Positions 1-6,840 of a stretch of DNA of 14,615 nt are shown piece after piece; position 1 is the first letter of the stretch; every line of letters begins with the position of its first letter. This stretch comes from CAYNNP01 sp964398215 (GTDB lineage Bacteria; Planctomycetota; Planctomycetia; Pirellulales; Pirellulaceae). The DNA lies in NCBI GenBank assembly GCA_964398215.1, contig CAYNNP010000168.1, positions 1 through 14,615 of the forward strand. Reading direction: 5' to 3'. The notes under the pieces are model-generated. The model saw nothing but the letters and a program-made list of their open reading frames with translations. It had not been told where the DNA came from and made no database searches. Position numbers and translations under genes: made by a program.

Positions 1-2454
1 TCGTTGGTATCGACCTGTTTCGTTTGGCTGATGTTTATCAGCTCCGCCATCGCCCAGGATCTGAAACCCGTTTACTGGGATCAGGCAATTGATTTTACCG
101 GCAACCGCGATATTCAACCCAACCTCGATGGCGCACTAAAAGGCGAAGTCGCGTTCATCCAAAATACTCTGGTCGGTCCCAAACGTGGCCAAGACCAACG
201 TCCATTGTTGGTGACTGACCGGGCGGCGTTGCTCTTATTCTTTCCTGCCAATCAGTCGCCTGGACCGTACCGCGTGCTGCTGCGGCAAAGCGATGGGCAA
301 GAGTTGCGGCTGAAACTTTTGTCTCCTTGGATGCAACCTCAAAATGATTCGGGCAACTCCGATGGACGGCCTCCCGTGGTCTACAGCAAGCGTGCTTGGA
401 CCGCGATCGTTCCGTGGCAATACATGCATGCTGGTTTAGAACTGAGTGTGACGAACGGCAGCGGTTCAGAAGGCCGAATCGGATCAGCCGATTTCGAGTT
501 CGGTCCTCCGATCGAATTGGTTACCCAGAACGTTGAAATTGGGATGCTGCTGCCGCCATCGACAATCCAAGTCAACAAATGGTGTCGACCAGACGAAAAC
601 CTCTCGCCCGAGTTGGCTTTGGATTATTTTCAGATGGTGCCCGTCGCAAAGTTCACCGCAGCTCAGTATCTGCCCATTCATTTCCCAAAAATCGTATTGC
701 CCAACGGCAATGTTTACACGAAACAAAGCACCTTCGAAGGAGCAGGTGTCTACAAGGGCGACATGCGACAAAAAATTGCCAAAGGAATGGTGTCCACAGG
801 AATCAACTATGCAAACATTGGGGTTCCCTCATCGGTCGGCGGCACTGAAAAGCAACCTCGACCGTTTCGCCAGACGACGGTTCACACCAGTGCGGGTGTC
901 TACACTGAACCTGGCGAGAATGGAAAAAATCAAGCGGTTACGGTCAGACATGGGCTGAGCGGCGGAGGCGGCCAGTTGACGTTGATGAGTACCACAGGCA
1001 ATGAGTTTTCGCATGAGTATGGACACGACCATGGGTTGCCCCACTATCCCGGCGGCAAACAACTCAGCGCGCACTCTCGCAGTGGAGCTTGGGGTTACAA
1101 CCTGTTCAAGAATCGTTTGATCGGCAATCTTTCTTGGAACGACAAACGTCCAGAAGGTGACTTTCCCTACGGTTTTGGATCCGACGCGATGGCGGGTGGT
1201 AAACCGATGGGCAAGATCAGCATGTTCACTTTGTATACGCCGTTTTCTTTGAACATGATTCAAAACAAAGTGGGCGGCGAATCCGGCATTCTGGATCCGA
1301 ATAGCCCAACAGGCTACCGCAAATGGGATGCAAAGAAACAAAGCATGGTGGTTTCAAAAGTCAATTCACCAAAGCCAGATCGTATCGGCATTCCGGTCAT
1401 GACGTTGCTGGGAATGTACGATCCGATTCAACCCAGCGACATGACATCTTTCATCTATCCTGCACTCTACGGGAACTGGGGAAATGTTTTTTCACCCGAT
1501 ACCCTTCGCAACTCAAACCCCGAATTGGCGCAATCACGTTGTTCGTTGGAGGTGACGGACGAAAACGGAAAAACGTATCGCTTTCCGCTCAATGACGAGC
1601 GGCACGACCCCAAGGTCATGAACCAATTTCACGTCAATTTGCCCGCGTCTGTTCGCTACGTGCAAGCCAAAATTGTCGTTCAGATCAATCAGCCCATGGA
1701 ATTGGATGCCCGCGAGATCGCTGGGCCTAGTGGCCGATTGCCACGTCCGATTGTCGTTGGGCGAGAACATGGATTCACCGCCGCGGCCTTGCGATTGCGC
1801 GACATGAATGCCTTTTTAGTTCCTGGTGGGTATCCAAATCGCGAACAACTGCACCAAGCGATGGAAGACTATTACGGCGCGGTCACAGACTACCAACCTG
1901 GACTTCAGTTCGAAGTCGGCAAGGTTTACCGCCGCGATGATGGAACGTACTACCAAGTACAACCGCCGAAACCCAACACTACCGAATTGAGGTTTCGCAA
2001 TCTTGGTAACTCTAGCAAGTATCTCAGCAATCGACGACTCAAGCTTGGAGACCAGAGCAAGGACTATGCAAAAGATGTCATGAAAGGAAAGAGTGGCGTC
2101 TACTACTATGTTCCTGTCGACCATGACCGCGTGATTCAGTCCGATGCATCCAGCCCCGAATCGGCAGCTTGGTACGCGAAAGGCAAACATTCAACGATCA
2201 CGGTTCGCGCCGTCGATGCAAGCGGCAATCAACAATCCATCGTGCTGCGTGGTCAGATCAATGACTCGCATGTGATTAGTCGGGGCGCTCCGGTTACAGA
2301 ATCAAGCCGCGTTCGTTTTAGCTTCGACCAGCAAGACAATCCCGATCTGTCGCCAGGAAAGTACCAAGTGAAATTTTCAGCGTATGCTCAGGGCTGGCAC
2401 GCAAAAAAGCTGATCGAATCATTCCAAGTCGTCGGCGTTATCGGTGTGAAGTAA
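1..2454 (+). CDS. Secreted M66-like (StcE/TagA-type) zinc metalloprotease, 5' partial
   Basis: The reading frame is open to the window edge. The first possible start, a TTG at position 4, would give a signal peptide with no basic n-region, so the true start is probably upstream. A hydrophobic stretch ends in SSAIAQ-D, a likely signal peptidase I site. Counting from the TTG codon, residues 337-347 read HEYGHDHGLPH, which fits the metzincin zinc signature HExxHxxGxxH with ligands H337, H341 and H347 and catalytic E338. A DAMAGG segment around M396 is a plausible Met-turn, and an AWGYN segment follows the site as in M66 enzymes. Known M66 members such as StcE cleave mucin-type O-glycoproteins outside the cell. 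The N-terminal region (about 20-170) looks like beta-sandwich, and about 300 C-terminal residues are unassigned. The gene converges with the minus-strand genes at 2563-6108. The catalytic assignment is firm; the mucin-like substrate is inferred. Confidence 0.85.
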   Translation, partial: SLVSTCFVWLMFISSAIAQDLKPVYWDQAIDFTGNRDIQPNLDGALKGEVAFIQNTLVGPKRGQDQRPLLVTDRAALLLFFPANQSPGPYRVLLRQSDGQELRLKLLSPWMQPQNDSGNSDGRPPVVYSKRAWTAIVPWQYMHAGLELSVTNGSGSEGRIGSADFEFGPPIELVTQNVEIGMLLPPSTIQVNKWCRPDENLSPELALDYFQMVPVAKFTAAQYLPIHFPKIVLPNGNVYTKQSTFEGAGVYKGDMRQKIAKGMVSTGINYANIGVPSSVGGTEKQPRPFRQTTVHTSAGVYTEPGENGKNQAVTVRHGLSGGGGQLTLMSTTGNEFSHEYGHDHGLPHYPGGKQLSAHSRSGAWGYNLFKNRLIGNLSWNDKRPEGDFPYGFGSDAMAGGKPMGKISMFTLYTPFSLNMIQNKVGGESGILDPNSPTGYRKWDAKKQSMVVSKVNSPKPDRIGIPVMTLLGMYDPIQPSDMTSFIYPALYGNWGNVFSPDTLRNSNPELAQSRCSLEVTDENGKTYRFPLNDERHDPKVMNQFHVNLPASVRYVQAKIVVQINQPMELDAREIAGPSGRLPRPIVVGREHGFTAAALRLRDMNAFLVPGGYPNREQLHQAMEDYYGAVTDYQPGLQFEVGKVYRRDDGTYYQVQPPKPNTTELRFRNLGNSSKYLSNRRLKLGDQSKDYAKDVMKGKSGVYYYVPVDHDRVIQSDASSPESAAWYAKGKHSTITVRAVDASGNQQSIVLRGQINDSHVISRGAPVTESSRVRFSFDQQDNPDLSPGKYQVKFSAYAQGWHAKKLIESFQVVGVIGVK

Positions 2455-2488
2455 TCGATTGCTTGATCGCATAGCAGTGGTTCAGGCC

Positions 2489-2551
2489 GTAGCCGGAGTC
2501 ACCAGACTTCGGTTTTCACCAACCAGCCTGAATTCTGGTGAATCCAGCTAC
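2489..2551. repeat. Imperfect inverted repeat between convergent genes, possible bidirectional terminator
   Basis: The left arm at 2489-2512 begins GTAGCCGGAGTCACCAGA. The right arm at 2527-2551, read on the other strand, begins GTAGCTGGATTCACCAGA. The arms match over about 24 bases with three substitutions and one single-base bulge, around a loop of about 14 bases. The stem pairs slightly better in minus-strand RNA, where one of the three differences becomes a G-U wobble. It lies 11 bases past the stop codon of the minus-strand gene at 2563 and 34 bases past the plus-strand stop, as expected for an element ending both transcripts. No T-run follows on either strand, so it is not a canonical intrinsic terminator and may instead be a dispersed genomic palindrome. 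Confidence 0.6.
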
Positions 2552-2562
2552 GCCAAAATTAC

Positions 2563-3930
2563 TCATCGAACAGTCAGCACGCTCTTACCTTTTGGAAGAT
2601 CAAAGCAACATATCGCGGTGTTTTGTTTGTCATCAAGCAGCACATATTTGCCAGCCCGCAGATCTTTTCGATTGGCGACTTGCTGTAGTTCGACTTTCTG
2701 ATCGGCTACTAACACTGCGCCTTTTAGCGGTCGTGTTGGCTTGAACAACAATGTGAAATCAGCCGACGCAAATGGAGCCTGAATCTCTAAACCATTGGGC
2801 TTCGTTTCGAATTTGGTCAACTCGCTGGCTGCATAGTAGCGACCAATCTCACTCAGCTTCATCCAATGTGTTTTGTCACCATAGACTTCTTTCAAAGTCA
2901 GTACGATTCGCTGGAACGCTTTGAAACCGCTCTCCGTACCCTGGTTGTACATTCCAGGCCAATGACACAGCATCACTGCCGGCACGCCAAGCCGAATCAA
3001 TTCAGCCATCCGTCCTTGTTGTCCATCGGCAGTCAAATATCGGTCCGGTTCACTTTCTCGGTCGCCCTGCCAACCACCGAACCAGTCGCCCGTCCCTGCT
3101 GGCACGTTGACAACGCCAAGTTCATTTTTGTCGCTGCGAGCATGTTCCAGTGATGGGATCATGTTATCAGCTTCACTACCCATTTGGACGTATTTGAAAT
3201 AGTGCGGCAAGTCGACTTGGGGAAACACATCGGCCACGGATTGGATCACCGCCAACGACAATTTTTCCTTGACCGCGTTGCCGAATCCGCCTGGTGTTGT
3301 GATGCCTTCGCAGGGAAGCCCGCAGTTCTTCAGGATTCGTAAAGCGTATGCCAAGTACGCCGCGAGTTCGTCAACGCTCTTGTCTGTTTGCGGATACCAG
3401 TTTTCCATCGTCGCGGCGCTGATCTCTTCAAATGGACGCCCGGTTTTTAAATTGATCACGCGCGTATGAGTGATCATTTCTGGGTGGATATCCCAGTTGG
3501 GCACCATCAAGTTGCGAACCAGATCGAGACTTTCATTCAACTCGCGTCGCGACCAACCGGGCAGTTCACGGTCAAGCCAACCAACACAGGCTGGGTTCGG
3601 CACGATGCTGTACTTGCCTTTGACACCATGATCGGCGCACCATTCGCCAAATTTTCGCACAAACGAATCGGGGATTTCGCGAGGCCACTCTTTCCACGGC
3701 TTCTTGTATTCCTCGCGTTTCGGCCAAGCGGTCGCAAATTGTGGCGTGCAAAAATGACCCATGTTGACCAGGCAAGTCGAATCATCAATCACGAATGACA
3801 AAGGCACACGACCACGCGGCGAAATGGTCATCAAGCCGTTGAAGGTTTGATTTACAGTGTCTTGTCCATGAGCGATCGCGTTGATCGTAGCGCCAGCAGT
3901 CGCCGCGGCAATGAAGTCTCTGCGTTTCAT
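2563..3930 (-). CDS. Tat-exported divergent polysaccharide deacetylase (NodB-fold)-like protein
   Basis: The protein has 455 residues. It opens with a twin-arginine motif (KRRDF, residues 2-6) and a hydrophobic stretch, suggesting folded export through Tat. Residues 45-51 (SFVIDDS) resemble the NodB catalytic Asp-Asp motif. HPEMITH (149-155) resembles the His-x3-His metal motif with wider spacing, TTPGG (211-215) resembles the later RxPxG region, and H323 in LCHWPG is a candidate catalytic His. The C-terminal 80 residues look like a small beta domain. Classical members remove acetyl groups from chitin, peptidoglycan or xylan, but the motifs here are divergent enough that another hydrolase activity is possible. 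The ATG is preceded by a weak AGGT overlapping the stop codon of the upstream isochorismatase/SMP-30 gene 6 bp away, so the two genes are very likely cotranscribed. The fold is likely; the substrate is unknown. Confidence 0.7.
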   Translation of the reverse strand: MKRRDFIAAATAGATINAIAHGQDTVNQTFNGLMTISPRGRVPLSFVIDDSTCLVNMGHFCTPQFATAWPKREEYKKPWKEWPREIPDSFVRKFGEWCADHGVKGKYSIVPNPACVGWLDRELPGWSRRELNESLDLVRNLMVPNWDIHPEMITHTRVINLKTGRPFEEISAATMENWYPQTDKSVDELAAYLAYALRILKNCGLPCEGITTPGGFGNAVKEKLSLAVIQSVADVFPQVDLPHYFKYVQMGSEADNMIPSLEHARSDKNELGVVNVPAGTGDWFGGWQGDRESEPDRYLTADGQQGRMAELIRLGVPAVMLCHWPGMYNQGTESGFKAFQRIVLTLKEVYGDKTHWMKLSEIGRYYAASELTKFETKPNGLEIQAPFASADFTLLFKPTRPLKGAVLVADQKVELQQVANRKDLRAGKYVLLDDKQNTAICCFDLPKGKSVLTVR

Positions 3931-3936
3931 GAGTTA

Positions 3937-6108
3937 CTACCTATTGAGATTCCAACTGCGACCCGGTCGATCGACTCGGAACGAAACCAATCGCTCGAAA
4001 TCGACTTCGGTTACGTAAATCGTTCTTCCGTCAGGGCCGCCGAAACAGAGGTTCGATGGACGCGCCCCCAACACCTCGATCTCGCGCAACACGTCACCTT
4101 TTGGTGAAAGCTTGACGACCGTTCCTTTGCCGTGCCGGGCAACGTACAAGTTGCCATCAACGTCACAGCGCATCCCATCGAAACCATGATCGTCAAACTT
4201 CTTTAATATCCGTTTGTTTTGAACCGAGCCATCGCCAGTGATATCGTAAGCCCAAATGTTGCGCTGTTTCGATTCGTTCACGTACAGGGTTTTTCCGTCA
4301 GGGCTGACTTCGATACCGTTGGTCGTGCCCATTGCTTGTTCTAAACGTGTCGTCGTACCGTCGATATCAATTCGCCATAGTTGCCCCGTGCCTTCCTTCC
4401 AATTTGGATCGCTGGCGTACAGTGTTCCATTGGGCGCAATTGCAAGGTCATTCGGCTGGTTCATTTGATCGTTGTGCGCGAACACGCTAACATCTCGCGT
4501 CGCCAAATCGACTTTCAAGACATTATGTCCTGTGTAGTCCGCGACATAGAAAAAGTTCTTGCCGCCAAATCGAATGCCATTGCCAGTACTGCCTTTTGGC
4601 AGGCGAACGAATACCTCAGCACCGCCGCTAGGATCAACTCTTCCAATCGTTGCTTGCTGTGCAAAGTTGACCGCGTAGACATTGCCCATGTGATCGCAGG
4701 CGGGGCCTTCGATTCCAGAGGTGAACTGGCCAATGCGCGATACTGGTCGAGGCACCCACATTGGGTCGGGCGGCAGAAACGCGACGTCAGCAGAACCGCC
4801 AAACTTTGCTGGTAACGGCATGCTTTGGTGCAAATCGTTATCACCAATCCGGTGCTGCCAACGACCTGACATCACAAGCTTTTCTGTTCCCGTAATTAAT
4901 GTCGGCGCCGCATGCAATCGTCCCTTGCCTGAGATTCGTACAACGATCAGATTCCAATCGTCCGCTTCGATACCATCGACCGGCAAAGCAAACTGACCAT
5001 TGGCAAGCGGCTGACAAGGTTTACCATTACACGACACTTGGTGGTTTTGACCCAGTTTTCGCTTCAATAGCAACGTCGGTTTTGCATTGGCCCAGGTGGC
5101 TGGGATTTTGACCACGGCGCGATACCAACCTGTGGCCTTCATGTCCTCGGTCTCGTGTGGCACAAGCACCGGCGTCCAATGTTTCGCTAAATCAGTATCA
5201 GCAACCCGGCCGGTTGGTTGCCCATCATCGCCCTTGAATCGAAACGGCTTGCCACCGACAAATTGGTCACTTGTGATGGTTGGACAAACGTGTTGTTCGA
5301 TGTGTGCGATCACACGGCGAGTACCTTCAAAGTGGCTAACGAATGGCCAACTCTTGGGATTGTACATCGTGTCGGTCATGTCTCGCATCAACACAACATT
5401 CTTGCCATTGCGAACCATTTGGCGGAGTCCGAATGGCCGGCCCAAGACACACATGTTGGTATGAACGCCGGTCAAAATCACATTCTTGATGCCGCGACTT
5501 TGAAGGATGTTCCAAACCTCGTCACCTTGATCGGAAATGTAGTCGCGATCCTGATCGATCGTGATCATATCGGTTTGCTTCTTCCATGGCATGTTTGGAT
5601 TGCGGCCAAGCGACTCAAGTTTGGCAGCCCACTCGGCATGCTCTTTTGGATCGTCATCTTCACCGCCGTCAGATTGATCAATCGGATAAACCGCCTTTTC
5701 TTCGTTGGGAACCACGCTACACCAGGCACCAATGTCGGGCGGAGAGTATCTGGCGGCCGTCGCCGTCATCGCGCGTTTTCGTCCTGGATGGTTTCGATAA
5801 GATTCCATGCAATCACTGGGCGAGTGAATGATCACAATTCCCCGCTCGCGCGCGTTCTTCAATACACGATCAAGCGTCGGAACAAATTCTTCAATTCGCC
5901 GAACCGCGTTCAAGCAATGGTGATAGTCCCAGACATCACAAACGATGATCACGGTCTCGGATGGCTTCCAAGTTTGCTTGTTACTCGAGACCGTTTGCCG
6001 ATCACCAGTTCGAGTCTGTAAAGACACCGAAAATTCAGATTGAGCGAAACTAGATTCGGTCATCACGCAACCAATGATAGTGAGCGTTACTAACAGCGTA
6101 CGCATCAT
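3937..6108 (-). CDS. Secreted fusion: isochorismatase-like hydrolase + beta-sandwich + SMP-30/gluconolactonase propeller
   Basis: This 723-residue protein has three parts behind a Sec-type signal peptide (cut near FAQ-S, residue 23). Residues about 50-275 are an isochorismatase-like cysteine hydrolase, with D58 in VCDVWD and the likely nucleophile C220 in GVHTNMCVLGRPFG; K176 or K177 could complete the triad. Residues about 290-420 look like a jelly-roll of the type found beside glycoside hydrolases. Residues about 455-715 are an SMP-30/gluconolactonase six-bladed propeller. E467 (GIEGPA), N553 (QPND), N597 (TTNGIE) and D644 (HGFDG) occur in the order and with nearly the spacing of the metal- and substrate-binding residues of SMP-30, so the lactonase-type site looks complete. 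The start has two ATGs in tandem; the first sits 5 bases after GGAG. The gene leads a two-gene operon with the deacetylase-like gene. Substrates are unknown; ring-opening of an aldonolactone plus amide or ester cleavage is a guess. Confidence 0.88.
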   Translation of the reverse strand: MMRTLLVTLTIIGCVMTESSFAQSEFSVSLQTRTGDRQTVSSNKQTWKPSETVIIVCDVWDYHHCLNAVRRIEEFVPTLDRVLKNARERGIVIIHSPSDCMESYRNHPGRKRAMTATAARYSPPDIGAWCSVVPNEEKAVYPIDQSDGGEDDDPKEHAEWAAKLESLGRNPNMPWKKQTDMITIDQDRDYISDQGDEVWNILQSRGIKNVILTGVHTNMCVLGRPFGLRQMVRNGKNVVLMRDMTDTMYNPKSWPFVSHFEGTRRVIAHIEQHVCPTITSDQFVGGKPFRFKGDDGQPTGRVADTDLAKHWTPVLVPHETEDMKATGWYRAVVKIPATWANAKPTLLLKRKLGQNHQVSCNGKPCQPLANGQFALPVDGIEADDWNLIVVRISGKGRLHAAPTLITGTEKLVMSGRWQHRIGDNDLHQSMPLPAKFGGSADVAFLPPDPMWVPRPVSRIGQFTSGIEGPACDHMGNVYAVNFAQQATIGRVDPSGGAEVFVRLPKGSTGNGIRFGGKNFFYVADYTGHNVLKVDLATRDVSVFAHNDQMNQPNDLAIAPNGTLYASDPNWKEGTGQLWRIDIDGTTTRLEQAMGTTNGIEVSPDGKTLYVNESKQRNIWAYDITGDGSVQNKRILKKFDDHGFDGMRCDVDGNLYVARHGKGTVVKLSPKGDVLREIEVLGARPSNLCFGGPDGRTIYVTEVDFERLVSFRVDRPGRSWNLNR

Positions 6109-6280
6109 GTTTTCTCCAGCACGTGGCGTCGGTGAGCGGCAAATGAGTCATCTACTTCACAGCCATTCGTATCGTTGTTCGTAGGTTTTGTGGCGTGATT
6201 GTGAAGTTTCACTTTATCGTAGCGGAACTCGCCAACGGCTTTCGGCGATGCAGCAGGTGCATTCATGATTCAGAAACCTT
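6109..6280. other. Intergenic region upstream of the isochorismatase/SMP-30 gene, presumed promoter
   Basis: This is the part of the 308-bp gap (6109-6416) next to the start of the minus-strand gene at 6108. It must carry that gene's promoter unless transcription reads through the terminator-like hairpin further upstream. A weak minus-strand candidate is TTCACA (6205-6200) with TACGAA (6183-6178) 16 bases away, but the -10 match is poor. No operator-like repeat, RNA gene or convincing small ORF is seen. Confidence 0.3.
6114..6117 (-). promoter_or_regulatory. Ribosome binding site of the isochorismatase/SMP-30 gene
   Basis: On the minus strand GGAG lies five bases before the first of two tandem ATG codons and eight before the second. 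Both spacings are workable, so either ATG (6108 or 6105) could be used. Confidence 0.6.
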
Positions 6281-6328
6281 TGAGCCGATGGGCGATAGCG
6301 GCGATAGCCGGCTAGCGCCAACGGCTCA
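6281..6328. repeat. Imperfect palindromic element, first of three adjacent hairpins
   Basis: The outer arms TGAGCCG (6281-6287) and CGGCTCA (6322-6328) are perfect reverse complements. The inner part contains GGCGATAGCC followed directly by GGCTAGCGCC (6300-6319), which pair at nine of ten positions. Allowing small bulges, nearly the whole 48 bases can fold. The internal near-duplication GCGATAGCG/GCGATAGCC gives alternative pairings. Its makeup suggests a dispersed planctomycete intergenic palindrome rather than a protein-binding site, but copy number cannot be seen from one window. Confidence 0.55.
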
Positions 6329-6329
6329 C

Positions 6330-6352
6330 AAAAATACGGCTGTCCCAGCCGT
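6330..6352 (-). terminator. Likely intrinsic terminator of the cytochrome/propeller/CesT-like operon
   Basis: Read on the minus strand, ACGGCTG, a three-base GGA loop and CAGCCGT (6352-6336) form a perfect seven-base-pair GC-rich stem, followed directly by ATTTTT (6335-6330). A strong short stem plus a run of five T is the usual form of a Rho-independent terminator. It lies 65 bases past the stop codon of the small minus-strand gene ending at 6417, so it would close the transcript of the genes at 12021-6417. No comparable T-run exists on the plus strand. Confidence 0.6.
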
Positions 6353-6357
6353 GAATC

Positions 6358-6376
6358 CTCGACTCGGAGAGTCGAG
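6358..6376. repeat. Perfect 8-bp hairpin beside the terminator
   Basis: CTCGACTC (6358-6365) and GAGTCGAG (6369-6376) are exact reverse complements separated by GGA. On the minus strand this hairpin comes just before the terminator stem, so it may protect or strengthen the transcript end. The flanking GTAGC on the minus strand also appears at the end of the inverted repeat at 2489-2551. Confidence 0.55.
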
Positions 6377-6416
6377 CTACTATGGTGCGATTCTAAATTT
6401 GAGCTGTGACGCAGCA

Positions 6417-6827
6417 CTAGAGCGTGAAGACGAGTTCACCGCTTGAGAAACTGGTTCCGAAATTCTTGGATATTGCTGCGACCTGCTTCAGCGCAGAATG
6501 CAGAAGCGAATCCGTGAGTGAACCTAAAGGATGCAGAAATGCTCCCCAAATCATATCGTCGTCGATGCAGTAGCGGGCGTCCAACGCGCGGTCGTAGTTG
6601 GCTTGCAAACAAGCCAAGAACAGTCCGTCCGGCTGGCCTTCAAGCGGTGCGATGGGTGCGATCACGCGCATCCGATCATGGTGCTCGTCTGTCAAACAGA
6701 ACATTTCGACGTCATCAAAACTAAACTTCCATTGCCCGGGCCTTCCATCGACCTCGGTGCACCACTGCTCGAGCAACTTTCCGAGCCGTGAATTGTTCAT
6801 AGCAGAATCACCGGCAGGCATGATCAT
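6417..6827 (-). CDS. Small CesT/YbjN-like (type III secretion chaperone fold-like) protein
   Basis: The protein is 136 residues, acidic, with no signal peptide or membrane segment, so it is probably cytoplasmic and is the only such protein in the window. The pattern of an N-terminal helix (RLGKLLEQWC), strands (WKFSFDDVEMFCL, RMRVIAPI), a central helix (LACLQANYDRALDARYCI), another strand (MIWGAFLHPL) and a C-terminal amphipathic helix (DSLLHSALKQVAAISKNF) matches the CesT/Tir-chaperone and YbjN fold. Its role is unknown; binding and stabilising a partner protein is the family trend. The first ATG (6827) has AGAAGG seven bases upstream; Met3 and Met10 (6800) are alternatives. It follows the propeller gene by 11 bp and is likely translationally coupled to it. 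No type III apparatus is visible here, so the family call rests on pattern only. Confidence 0.7.
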   Translation of the reverse strand: MIMPAGDSAMNNSRLGKLLEQWCTEVDGRPGQWKFSFDDVEMFCLTDEHHDRMRVIAPIAPLEGQPDGLFLACLQANYDRALDARYCIDDDMIWGAFLHPLGSLTDSLLHSALKQVAAISKNFGTSFSSGELVFTL

Positions 6828-6834
6828 GACAGTA

Positions 6835-6840
6835 CCTTCT
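6835..6840 (-). promoter_or_regulatory. Ribosome binding site overlapping the upstream stop codon
   Basis: AGAAGG (6840-6835 on the minus strand) overlaps the TAG stop of the propeller gene and sits seven bases before the ATG at 6827. This favours that start over Met10 and suggests coupled translation of the two genes. Confidence 0.65.

Noticed and set aside
829..1341. 170-codon minus-strand frame inside the M66-like gene
   Set aside because: It is antisense to the zinc-binding region, with low-information composition and no ribosome binding context.
5218..6021. 267-codon plus-strand frame antisense to the isochorismatase/SMP-30 gene
   Set aside because: The opposite strand carries conserved catalytic motifs over this stretch; the plus-strand translation shows no recognisable family and is explained by codon bias.
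6195..6446. 83-codon plus-strand frame in the 6109-6416 gap
   Set aside because: It runs through three hairpins and into the CesT-like gene on the other strand; the translation has no family features.
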